Shown: piece after piece, positions 1 to 6,333 of the stretch
Numbering within the stretch: the first letter of the stretch is position 1
How the letters are laid out: the number at the start of each line of letters is the position of its first letter
Assembly: GCA_902727945.1 (NCBI GenBank)
Contig: CACVAV010000393.1
Location: 1 to 13,209 of the forward strand
DNA from: an uncultured Thiotrichaceae bacterium
Lineage (GTDB): Bacteria; Pseudomonadota; Gammaproteobacteria; Thiotrichales; Thiotrichaceae
Reading direction: 5' to 3'
DNA length: 13,209 nt
Notes under the pieces: model-generated
Told to the model about the DNA's origin: nothing
The model's input: only the letters and a program-made list of their open reading frames with translations
Databases searched by the model: none
Translations under genes and position numbers: made by a program

Positions 1-406
1 TGGCTTTCCAGAAATCCAACGGCTTTTCCATGAGTCGGGAGTGACCGTTGACGCCGTCTTGCTCAAGCGTAATCCAGTAAGGGCGCAGATAGCCTTCCTC
101 AAATACATAGATGCGGATATTCTGGTCGCGCAAAAACTTTTTGGCTGCTTTGTGTAGTGGCCGTGTATCACCAAACAACACAACATCAGTGAATTGATGT
201 TGCTGATGTTTTTCAGCCAGCCATAAAGGAAACTCATCAAGCGGCTTGTTATAACGCCAGACATTTTTCCTGCCTGAAAACAAACTATCACCCCCGCAGA
301 AGTTAACTCTGTAGGTCTGATGCCCTTCCTGGCGTATTGCTGAGCTCAACTCCTTAAAGAAAGGCGTTGCAACTCCTTGAAGGAAGAGAAAATTTCTAGG
401 CATCAT
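1..406 (-). CDS. kpsS: Capsule polysaccharide export/modification protein KpsS, partial (5' part only)
   Basis: Minus-strand reading frame open from ATG at 406 to the window edge: 135 codons, with the C-terminal part outside the window. It opens with FLFLQGVATPFF (residues 6-17), then a VVLFGDTRPLH segment near 75-85 and VFEEGYLRPYW at 101-111. These are the hallmarks I recognise for the KpsS / Capsule_synth family. In group 2 capsule systems KpsS adds the first beta-Kdo to lyso-phosphatidylglycerol at the cytoplasmic face of the inner membrane, starting the poly-Kdo linker that KpsC extends. Two tandem ATG codons (406 and 403) could start it, and I see no convincing Shine-Dalgarno sequence before either. 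It lies 76 bp downstream of rfaH on the same strand, which suits an RfaH-dependent capsule gene. Family assignment is confident; the exact start is not. Confidence 0.87.
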   Translation of the reverse strand, partial: MMPRNFLFLQGVATPFFKELSSAIRQEGHQTYRVNFCGGDSLFSGRKNVWRYNKPLDEFPLWLAEKHQQHQFTDVVLFGDTRPLHKAAKKFLRDQNIRIYVFEEGYLRPYWITLEQDGVNGHSRLMEKPLDFWKA

Positions 407-442
407 ATTTTGTGAATTAAGTCATTTGTTATAGGCAAAAGG

Positions 443-472
443 AGTATAGGTGATAGAAGCTTTAAATATCAA
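443..472 (-). promoter_or_regulatory. Sigma70-like promoter for kpsS
   Basis: On the minus strand, TTGATA (472-467) is followed by an 18-nt spacer and TATACT (448-443). Each hexamer matches the consensus at five of six positions. Transcription would start near 436, giving a leader of about 30 nt before the kpsS ATG. This suggests kpsS can be expressed separately from rfaH. I found no ops-like element (GGCGGTAG type) in this short leader. Inferred from sequence only. Confidence 0.5.
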
Positions 473-482
473 CTTACTTAAT

Positions 483-995
483 CTAAGCGGCGATTAATTT
501 CGCAGGGCATACCGCCAGTTTGGTCTGCGCATTCATGATTTCCAATAATATCATGGCGCGTTGTTCGCCATCGTAGCTTAGAAATGCTCCGCTTAAACCT
601 TTAAACGGGCCGTCAGTCAGCATAACCTGGTCGCCTGAGTGAAATTTATCCAGGTCGATCGCTTTTTCTCCCAGAGAGGCTTCATATTGCTTTAATGTGT
701 TGATTAACTCATCAGGCACCGGGGTGGGTTCGTTGCCAAAGCGGATAATCTGGTTGACGCCATAAGTTGAGCGAATCGGTGCCCAATTATCTTCCACCTT
801 GTCCAATTGGATAAACATATAGCGAGGGAACAGGGATTCGGTCAACTTTATCATCTTCCCCCTGCGCTTACGCAGACGTTGAGCCAGCGGGCGGTATACT
901 TCATAACCTTGGTTGCCTAGCTGGTCTTCTGCCTGAGCATCTTTATGCGGTTTACTGCTCAGCAAATACCAGTTTTTTTGTGATAGGGTTGTCAT
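483..995 (-). CDS. rfaH: Transcription antitermination factor RfaH (NusG paralogue)
   Basis: A 170-aa protein; E. coli RfaH has 162. The N-terminal NGN domain starts with WYLLSSKPHK (residues 9-18), contains TESLFPRYMF (52-61), and is followed by a GVNQIIRFG block. A KOW-type C-terminal domain has DGEQRAMILLEI near 142-153. RfaH binds the elongation complex paused at ops sites, suppresses Rho-dependent termination and promotes translation of long capsule, LPS and conjugation operons. Glu53 and Arg146 align with the E. coli Glu48-Arg138 salt bridge that holds the C-terminal domain in the autoinhibited alpha-helical form. This favours a true RfaH over housekeeping NusG; no secE or ribosomal protein genes are nearby. 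The stop is TAG. The SD is weak (AACGAA about 10 nt upstream). It sits just upstream of kpsS and is divergent from the ABC operon. Confidence 0.88.
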   Translation of the reverse strand: MTTLSQKNWYLLSSKPHKDAQAEDQLGNQGYEVYRPLAQRLRKRRGKMIKLTESLFPRYMFIQLDKVEDNWAPIRSTYGVNQIIRFGNEPTPVPDELINTLKQYEASLGEKAIDLDKFHSGDQVMLTDGPFKGLSGAFLSYDGEQRAMILLEIMNAQTKLAVCPAKLIAA

Positions 996-1055
996 AAAAT
1001 TTTTCGTTGAGTTGCTGATTGAGTAGAGCTTTCCAGATCAAGCTCAGTGGGTTAA

Positions 1056-1105
1056 TAAGCAATATACTATACCTGATGTTGCTTATTTGTCTATGGTATT
1101 GCTTA
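1056..1105. repeat. Three TTGCTTA heptamers in the rfaH/ABC divergent region
   Basis: TTGCTTA occurs at 1079-1085 and 1099-1105, exactly 20 bp apart, and in inverted orientation (TAAGCAA) at 1056-1062. The outer copies extend to a 9-bp inverted repeat, TAAGCAATA (1056-1064) with TATTGCTTA (1097-1105). The copies surround the -35 and -10 boxes of the proposed rfaH promoter. This arrangement fits a dimeric regulator's operator, but no regulator is identified. Confidence 0.4.
1066..1093 (-). promoter_or_regulatory. Sigma70-like promoter for rfaH
   Basis: On the minus strand, TAGACA (1093-1088, five of six consensus) is followed by a 16-nt spacer and TATAGT (1071-1066, five of six). The start would be near 1059, leaving a leader of roughly 64 nt. 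That leader contains an inverted repeat, GAGCTT/AAGCTC (1026-1031 with 1040-1045), able to form a 6-bp hairpin with an 8-nt loop. Spacing is slightly short; inferred only. Confidence 0.4.
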
Positions 1106-1110
1106 AATCA

Positions 1111-1139
1111 TACAAATCGGCCTGAGTAGGCTTTATAAT
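1111..1139 (+). promoter_or_regulatory. Candidate promoter of the ABC transporter operon
   Basis: A perfect TATAAT lies at 1134-1139 with a poor -35 (TACAAA, 1111-1116) 17 nt upstream. Transcription would begin near 1146, about 38 nt before the ATP-binding protein start. The weak -35 suggests activator dependence or that the match is fortuitous. Confidence 0.4.
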
Positions 1140-1183
1140 GCGATTTATTTCCGAAAATATAAAAACACAGGGCTGTAGTTTGT

Positions 1184-1945
1184 ATGAATAGTGAGTCTTT
1201 AATCGAAGCAGTGGCACTTTCGCGATTTTTTGGCGCTCACTGTGCTGTTGAAAAGATTAATTTACAGCTGGGTAGAGGCGAGGTGTTGGGTTTGCTGGGG
1301 CCAAACGGCGCGGGCAAGTCAACGACCATGCAAATGCTGACTGGAAACCTCGCACCAGGATCGGGTGAAATTAAGGTGAATGGTATTGATTTGCTGGATG
1401 AGCCACGTAAAGCTAAATGCCATATCGGCTACCTGCCTGAACAACCTCCGGTATATCGTGATATGAGTGTTAATGAATACCTGCGTTATTGTGCCCGTTT
1501 GCATAGTCTGGAGTGGCGGGAAGCTATTACGGCGGCTGATGAAGCGAAAGAACGCTGTAATTTGCAGGAGGTTCAGCATCGGTTGATTGGTAATTTGTCC
1601 AAAGGGTTTCAGCAGCGGGTTGGCATTGCGCAGGCTATCCTGCACAAGCCTGCGGTTATTATTCTGGATGAACCGACGGTGGGACTTGATCCTATTCAGA
1701 TTCGTGAAATCAGGGCGTTGATCCGGGAGTTGGGTGAGGAGCACGGTATTATTTTATCCACACATATTCTGCCGGAAGTACAGGCGGTATGTGATCGGGT
1801 GCAAATTCTGAACCGGGGGCGGACAGTGTTTAATGACAAACTTGGCGCTGTTGAGTCGCTGGAAAATATTTTCTTTGAGCTGGTTTATCAGGATGACCCG
1901 GCTGTTGTGGTTTCAGTTGCTGCTGAGCCGGAGGTGTCGGTATGA
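1184..1945 (+). CDS. ABC transporter ATP-binding protein, GldA-like
   Basis: A 253-aa nucleotide-binding protein with a full set of ABC motifs: Walker A GPNGAGKST (39-47), signature LSKGFQQR (138-145), Walker B VIILDEPTVGLD (158-169) and H-loop His194. It should hydrolyse ATP on the cytoplasmic face to drive the permease encoded next. The HIGYLPEQPPVYRDMSV stretch (80-96) is typical of the ABC-2 / GldA-NatA-like branch. An AGG about 12 nt upstream of ATG is the only SD candidate. The stop overlaps the permease start (ATGA at 1942-1945), so the two are translationally coupled. The downstream GldG-like and DUF4340 genes place it in the GldA/F/G-type cassette rather than with drug exporters. Substrate unknown. 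Confidence 0.88.
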   Translation: MNSESLIEAVALSRFFGAHCAVEKINLQLGRGEVLGLLGPNGAGKSTTMQMLTGNLAPGSGEIKVNGIDLLDEPRKAKCHIGYLPEQPPVYRDMSVNEYLRYCARLHSLEWREAITAADEAKERCNLQEVQHRLIGNLSKGFQQRVGIAQAILHKPAVIILDEPTVGLDPIQIREIRALIRELGEEHGIILSTHILPEVQAVCDRVQILNRGRTVFNDKLGAVESLENIFFELVYQDDPAVVVSVAAEPEVSV

Positions 1946-2703
1946 ATGCGATTATGGTCATTGCCCGTACTGAGTTCAGGCGCATGTTTAGTTCACCGTT
2001 GGCGTGGAGTCTGCTGGCTATGATGCAGTTTATTCTGGCCTGGATATTTTTATTGGGACTGAGTGAGTACCTGGAGCGGGTTCAGCCGCAGGTAGCTATG
2101 ATGGAAAATGCACCGGGGATTACCGATTTGGTGGTTTCTTCGCTTTACCTATGGGCAGGTTTGCTGATGCTGGCCATGATGCCGTTGTTGACCATGCGTT
2201 TGTTGGCTGAAGAGCGTATGAACCGAACGCTGGTGCTATTAACGACCGCGCCGGTTTCTGTGTCACAAATTGTCCTGGGTAAGTATCTGGGCTTGCTGTT
2301 GCTGATTGCTGTCATGGTGATGATGCTGACGTTGATGCCTCTGTCTTTAATGCTGGGAACTTCGCTGGACTGGGGGAAGCTTGCTGCGGCTGTACTGGGG
2401 TTGTTTTTATTGCTGGCCTCCTTTGCGGCGGCGGGGTTGTTTCTGTCTTCATTAACCCGGCAGCCGATTATTGCCGCGATTAGCACCTTTGGCCTGTTGA
2501 TATTCCTGATGGTGTTGTATATCTCCGGTAATTCTCAGGGTTCGGCCAGCGAGCTGTTTATCTATCTTTCTCATTTCGGGCATTTTTTATCTTTTTTAGA
2601 TGGTGTGTTTGATACGGCAGACCTGGTTTATTATTTATTATTTATTGCCGGATTTTTACTACTGGCCATCCGTAAATTAGACAACGACCGTCTGGAGGGG
2701 TAG
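1942..2703 (+). CDS. ABC-2 type permease, GldF-like
   Basis: A 253-aa integral membrane protein with about six hydrophobic segments (roughly residues 20-40, 60-85, 108-135, 145-170, 174-195 and 222-243). It starts MVIARTEFRRMFSSPLAW after a few residues, the cytoplasmic lead-in typical of ABC-2 / ABC-transporter permease subunits paired with GldA-type ATPases. LAEERMNRTLVLLTTAPVS (about residues 89-107) is the conserved cytoplasmic coupling-type segment of this family. It overlaps the ATPase gene by 4 nt and its stop lies 4 nt before the next ATG, indicating one operon. It likely forms the inner-membrane channel or translocator with the neighbouring ATPase. Transported substrate is not inferable. 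Confidence 0.85.
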   Translation: MNAIMVIARTEFRRMFSSPLAWSLLAMMQFILAWIFLLGLSEYLERVQPQVAMMENAPGITDLVVSSLYLWAGLLMLAMMPLLTMRLLAEERMNRTLVLLTTAPVSVSQIVLGKYLGLLLLIAVMVMMLTLMPLSLMLGTSLDWGKLAAAVLGLFLLLASFAAAGLFLSSLTRQPIIAAISTFGLLIFLMVLYISGNSQGSASELFIYLSHFGHFLSFLDGVFDTADLVYYLLFIAGFLLLAIRKLDNDRLEG

Positions 2704-2707
2704 GCAA

Positions 2708-4153
2708 ATGAAGATGAGTCGTAAGATGCACCGCTTTATTCGTGTGCAGAATGTACTGTTTTATGTGTTGCTGGTGGTTGCTATTGGTTTGTTGGCTTAT
2801 CTGAGTCGTGAGTATGCTTATCGTGCTGACTGGACGTTCGGGCAGCGCAATAGCCTGACGGAAGCCAGTGTGGTGTTGCTTGAGGGGATTGATGAGCCGA
2901 TCCGGTTTGTCATGTATGTGCCTGAAGATACTGCGTTACGTGAAAAATTGCGCAAGCTGATAGAAAAGTATCAGCGGGTTAAGTCTGAAATTGAACTGGA
3001 GTTTGTGAATCCTGACCTTGATCCTGTGCGGGCTAAGCTGGACGGTGTGGAATATACCGGGCAAATTGTCATTCGTGTGGGCGAGCGTACTGAGGTTGTA
3101 GAGTCCACTAGTGAACAGGTGATTGCCAATGCCCTGCAGCGTATGAGCCGGGGGAGTGAGCGGTTAGTGGTCTTTCTGGAGGGGCATGGTGAGCGTGATC
3201 CTTTGGCTGAGCACTCATCCGGCATGTCGCAGCTACTGACGTCACTGGAGCGTAGTGGCTTTTTGATACAGCCGCATAGTTTAGTGCGTAGTCAGTCTGT
3301 TCCGGAGAATGCACGTTTTCTGGTGATCGCAGCGCCACAGAAAGATTTGCTGGAGGGAGAGGTTGAGATTATTAGCCGCTATGTCGAGCAGGGCGGTAAT
3401 TTAATCTGGCTCAAAGATCCTGGCGATTCGGATAGTTTGTCACCACTGGCTGAACTGCTCGGTATCCAGTTTGGTGAAGGCACCATTGTTGATGCCAATG
3501 AGCAGTTGCATCAAATGCTGGGGATTGATCATCCTGCAGTGGTTCCGGTGGTGGATTATGGTCGTTCGCCTCTGGGAGCAAAGTTGACGGGGTCGCAGAG
3601 TCTGTTTCCATTTTCCACGCGAATTGCGCGTCTTCCCGACCCGGCGAACCGTGCGTTGGATTGGAAGGTTGATGAGTTTTTGAATACCCTGCCTAATAGC
3701 TGGATGGAGACAGCGCCCATTGACGGTGAAATTGCTTATGCGGAAGCTGACGGTGATGAATTAGGGCCGTTGGTGATTGGCATGAGTTTCACCCGCTTGC
3801 TGGATTCGCCTGAAAAAAATGCAAACGCTGTTGATCAGGCTCAGCAGGATTCTACAGAAACCATTCAGGTGGCAGGGGAACGGCAGCAGCGGATTGTTGT
3901 GATTGGTGACAGTGATTTTATGGTGAATGCTTTTATCGGACGTGGGGTCAACCTCGATTTGGCGACCAATATTTTTAATTGGCTGGCTGATGATGATGAC
4001 TTGCTCAATGTTCGTAGTATTTCCGCGCCGGATACTAGACTGAAGTTGGATGAGGTGGTGAGCCTGGTGCTGGCAGTGTTCTTTCTGCTGGCGTTGCCAT
4101 TAGGATTGATTTTGTCCGGTGTATGGATTTGGTTTAGAAGGCGGCGGCGATAA
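2708..4153 (+). CDS. GldG-like ABC transporter auxiliary protein (ABC_transp_aux family)
   Basis: A 481-aa protein with an N-terminal membrane segment (about 15-33), a large predicted periplasmic region and a C-terminal membrane segment (about 450-476) ending in WIWFRRRRR, a positive-inside anchor. RNSLTEASVVLLEGIDEPI (43-61), VFLEGHGERDP near 155 and GGNLIWLKDPGDSD near 230 resemble the GldG / ABC_transp_aux family, which pairs with GldA/GldF-type transporters. A strong SD (GGAGGGG, 2694-2700) lies 7 nt before the ATG. The stop overlaps the next start (TAATG, 4151-4155). In Bacteroidetes such proteins belong to the gliding machinery. Here no other gliding genes are present, so the role is probably envelope transport but undefined. 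Confidence 0.8.
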   Translation: MKMSRKMHRFIRVQNVLFYVLLVVAIGLLAYLSREYAYRADWTFGQRNSLTEASVVLLEGIDEPIRFVMYVPEDTALREKLRKLIEKYQRVKSEIELEFVNPDLDPVRAKLDGVEYTGQIVIRVGERTEVVESTSEQVIANALQRMSRGSERLVVFLEGHGERDPLAEHSSGMSQLLTSLERSGFLIQPHSLVRSQSVPENARFLVIAAPQKDLLEGEVEIISRYVEQGGNLIWLKDPGDSDSLSPLAELLGIQFGEGTIVDANEQLHQMLGIDHPAVVPVVDYGRSPLGAKLTGSQSLFPFSTRIARLPDPANRALDWKVDEFLNTLPNSWMETAPIDGEIAYAEADGDELGPLVIGMSFTRLLDSPEKNANAVDQAQQDSTETIQVAGERQQRIVVIGDSDFMVNAFIGRGVNLDLATNIFNWLADDDDLLNVRSISAPDTRLKLDEVVSLVLAVFFLLALPLGLILSGVWIWFRRRRR

Positions 4154-4686
4154 TGGCCGGTTCCGGGCGGGCACGGCTCCGGCTGAATGGGCTTTTGTTG
4201 CTGTTAGTTTGTGGTTTGGGTGGGCTGGCTTGGTGGTTTTCTGTCCAGCAGCAATCACGGGCGGATCTGTTGTTTACAGGTGATTATGACAGTATTAACC
4301 TGCTGACATTGGAACGTAGTGCAGATGTTACAGGCGTAGGTAAAATTCGTTTTGAAAAAAATGGTGATAACTGGCTAATGGTTGCACCGCATCAGCGTGC
4401 CGCTAACCTGACACGTATTCGACAATTATTCACGTTTATTAACGAACCGGTTACTGCCACTTATGACTCAGCAGGCATGGATTTGGCGCAGTATGGGTTG
4501 AAGCCGGGGCGGCTGACTTTGCGGTTTAATAATCATCAATTTGTTTTGGGGGCGATGAATACCGTTTCCGGTAATCGTTACGTTTTACATGAAAACAAGG
4601 TTAAATTGGTTTCTGAGGCCGTGTATGGGCTAGCCACCGGAAACTGGGAGGCATTTGTTATGCCGGACACAATAGGTAGTGATTAG
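4153..4686 (+). CDS. DUF4340 domain-containing membrane-anchored protein
   Basis: A 177-aa protein with a single N-terminal membrane anchor (about residues 12-31), then a soluble, presumably periplasmic domain. KIRFEKNGDNWLMVAPHQRAA (residues 64-84) and YGLKPGRLTLRFNN followed by LGAMNTVSGNRYVL (near 115-147) match the DUF4340 pattern of a tryptophan-rich beta repeat and a tripeptide-rich core. Many DUF4340 proteins are longer and contain more than one unit, so this is a short form. It shares one base with the stop of the GldG-like gene and is the last gene of the operon. Function is unknown. Its steady linkage with GldG-like proteins suggests it is an accessory part of the same transporter. 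Family call rests on recognition, not a profile search. Confidence 0.7.
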   Translation: MAGSGRARLRLNGLLLLLVCGLGGLAWWFSVQQQSRADLLFTGDYDSINLLTLERSADVTGVGKIRFEKNGDNWLMVAPHQRAANLTRIRQLFTFINEPVTATYDSAGMDLAQYGLKPGRLTLRFNNHQFVLGAMNTVSGNRYVLHENKVKLVSEAVYGLATGNWEAFVMPDTIGSD

Positions 4687-4745
4687 AAGTATCGGTTTTT
4701 GTCGGTATGAGTTGGGAATAAAACCACAAACTATCTGTTCCTGCA

Positions 4746-4774
4746 TTGCAGCAAAGAGGGGAGGTGTGTAAAAT
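4746..4774 (+). promoter_or_regulatory. Candidate nqr operon promoter
   Basis: TTGCAG (4746-4751), a 17-nt spacer, then TAAAAT (4769-4774, five of six consensus). The -35 matches only in its TTG. A start near 4781 would leave a leader of about 200 nt before nqrA. Weaker alternatives closer to nqrA exist (TTGTCG at 4931 with ATTATT at 4954), so this is tentative. Confidence 0.3.
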
Positions 4775-4800
4775 TGTCGACACTTCTGCCGAAATTAAGG

Positions 4801-4815
4801 GCAAATTAAATTTGC
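4801..4815. repeat. 15-bp palindrome in the nqr leader
   Basis: GCAAATTAAATTTGC is a perfect inverted repeat with 7-bp arms around one central A. It is operator-like in size and symmetry and would lie about 20-35 bp downstream of the proposed nqr promoter start, where a bound repressor could block elongation. No matching regulator is known to me. Confidence 0.45.
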
Positions 4816-4880
4816 GAGTTGTGCCTAAATGGCGTAACTTCTGAGCCGCAAAATTTTAGTGACTTCCAGCAAATCAATAC

Positions 4881-4899
4881 CCCAAACAGGTGGTTTGGG
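4881..4899 (+). repeat. Short hairpin in the nqr leader
   Basis: CCCAAAC (4881-4887) pairs with GTTTGGG (4893-4899) around a 5-nt loop. No T-run follows on either strand, so it is not a standard terminator. It may be an RNA structure or a protein site. Confidence 0.35.
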
Positions 4900-4984
4900 C
4901 TGGGTGATAATAATCAATAATAGCCCCTTGTTGTCGCTAATATTAACCGAATTATTATTTGACGACAGGCGTTGATGCAACGAC

Positions 4985-6331
4985 ATGAAAATCACCAAAG
5001 GTCTGAACTTACCCATATCCGGTAAGCCGGAGCAAACGATCAGTGATCACCCCCGCCCTACTAAGGTAGCGGTATTGGGCAGGGATTACCATGATCTGCG
5101 ACCGGCTCTGAAAATCGAGGAAGGGGATCACGTTAAGCTAGGTCAGGTTTTGTTCACCGACCGTAAGAATGCTGGCGTGAATTTTACAGCACCGGGTGCA
5201 GGCACCGTGCAAGCGATTAATCGTGGGCCACGACGTGTACTGAACTCGATTGTTATTGAATTGGATGAGCAGGAGGAATCCATCGACTTCGGTGCGCATG
5301 CGCCGGACGAGTTGGATTCACTGGATGTCGACACTATCCGGGAAAAGCTGCTTGAGTCAGGGCAATGGGTTGCTTTCCGCGCCCGGCCTTATTCAAAGCC
5401 AGCGGCTGCGGATGCTAAGCCTACTTCTATCTTTATTAATGCGATGGATACCCGCCCGCTGGCTGCTGATCCGTTAGCGGTGCTGGGTGATGAATCTGAG
5501 TCTTTTGTACAGGGACTGACGATTATTTCCCGTTTGGCGCCAAAGGTATTTGTCTGCCACCTGGAAGGTGCTGAAGTGCCTGAGGCAGCAGCTACTAACA
5601 TCAGTTATCATGGTTTTGAAGGGCTTCACCCTGCCGGTTTGCCGGGTACGCACATTCATTACCTTGACCCGGTGAGCGAGAGTAAATCTGTCTGGTATAT
5701 CAATTATCAGGATGTCAGTGCCATTGGTAAGTTATTCACCACTGGTAAGCTGGCAGTTGATCGGGTCGTTGCACTGGGTGGGCCGCCGCTGAAAAATCCA
5801 CGTTTAGTCCGTACCCGTCTGGGTGCCTGTACTGATGAAATGGTACGTGGTGAAATGAACGATGATAAGCATCGGGTGCGGGTTATTTCCGGTTCTGTTC
5901 TGGGCGGTCACCGTTCGGCGGGCTGGAGTGCTTACATGGGGCGTTATAACCTGCAGGTATCAGTGCTCAATGAAGGTGAGCCGCGTGAATTTCTGCATTG
6001 GTTGAATCCGATGCTGAAGCAATTCTCTGTGCTGAATGTATTCTTCTCTAAAGGCATCAGAGATCAGGAGTTTAACTTCAGCAGTACCCGTAACGGCAGC
6101 GAGAGAGCCATGGTTCCTTTGGGGAATTATGAACAGGTGATGCCGCTTGATATTTTGCCGACTCAGTTATTACGTGCTTTATTGACCCGGGACACTGTTC
6201 TGGCTCAGGAGCTGGGGGCATTGGAACTGGATGAGGAAGATTTGGCATTATGCACATTTGTGTGTCATGGCAAGTATGAATACGGTTCTGCTCTACGTGA
6301 ATGCCTGCGCATGATCGAGAAGGGAGAGTAA
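4985..6331 (+). CDS. nqrA: Na+-translocating NADH:quinone reductase subunit A
   Basis: A 448-aa protein, close to the roughly 446 aa of Vibrio NqrA. It starts with the family signature MKITKGLNLPISGKPEQ, then VAVLGRDYHDLRP (28-40) and GDHVKLGQVLFTDRKN, which belong to the biotinyl-lipoyl-like and barrel-sandwich folds of this subunit. NqrA is the cytoplasmic, cofactor-free peripheral subunit that docks on NqrB and is implicated in quinone binding. VARTRLGA-type (here LVRTRLGACTDEM) and SGSVLGGH motifs are in place. It opens the nqrABCDEF operon, and its TAA stop is 2 nt before the nqrB ATG. No strong SD precedes it, yet the conserved N-terminus fixes the start at 4985. Confidence 0.96.
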   Translation: MKITKGLNLPISGKPEQTISDHPRPTKVAVLGRDYHDLRPALKIEEGDHVKLGQVLFTDRKNAGVNFTAPGAGTVQAINRGPRRVLNSIVIELDEQEESIDFGAHAPDELDSLDVDTIREKLLESGQWVAFRARPYSKPAAADAKPTSIFINAMDTRPLAADPLAVLGDESESFVQGLTIISRLAPKVFVCHLEGAEVPEAAATNISYHGFEGLHPAGLPGTHIHYLDPVSESKSVWYINYQDVSAIGKLFTTGKLAVDRVVALGGPPLKNPRLVRTRLGACTDEMVRGEMNDDKHRVRVISGSVLGGHRSAGWSAYMGRYNLQVSVLNEGEPREFLHWLNPMLKQFSVLNVFFSKGIRDQEFNFSSTRNGSERAMVPLGNYEQVMPLDILPTQLLRALLTRDTVLAQELGALELDEEDLALCTFVCHGKYEYGSALRECLRMIEKGE

Positions 6332-6333
6332 CG

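Larger units (their letters stand above)
4687..4984 (+). other. 298-bp leader between the ABC operon and nqrA
   Basis: No convincing coding sequence on either strand. No clear Rho-independent terminator for the preceding operon is visible. The region holds a candidate promoter (4746-4774), an 8-bp palindrome TGTCGACA (4775-4782), a 15-bp odd palindrome (4801-4815), a 7-bp hairpin (4881-4899) and an AT-rich block just before nqrA. nqrA itself has no good SD (an AGG lies about 15 nt upstream of the ATG). Long leader plus palindromes suggest regulation of the nqr operon here; the mechanism is unknown. Confidence 0.6.

Noticed and set aside
4673..4686. GGTAGTG near the end of the DUF4340 gene, ops-like
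   Set aside because: Lies at a gene end, not in a capsule or LPS leader, and matches only the short core.
4905..4923. GATAATAATCAATAATA resembling a Fur box before nqrA
   Set aside because: Too few matches to the 19-bp Fur consensus in an AT-rich region to support a call.
4825..5016. 63-codon minus-strand ORF in the nqr leader
   Set aside because: It overlaps the nqrA start, has no recognisable features and no good SD.
5065..5071. GGTAGCG, resembling the ops core, early in nqrA
   Set aside because: It is inside conserved NqrA coding sequence (Val-Ala-Val) and lacks the flanking GGC and pause-type bases; likely chance.
6301..6333. Upstream in-frame ATG giving an 11-residue longer NqrB
   Set aside because: Lies inside nqrA without its own SD; the family N-terminus starts at MKKSLRR.
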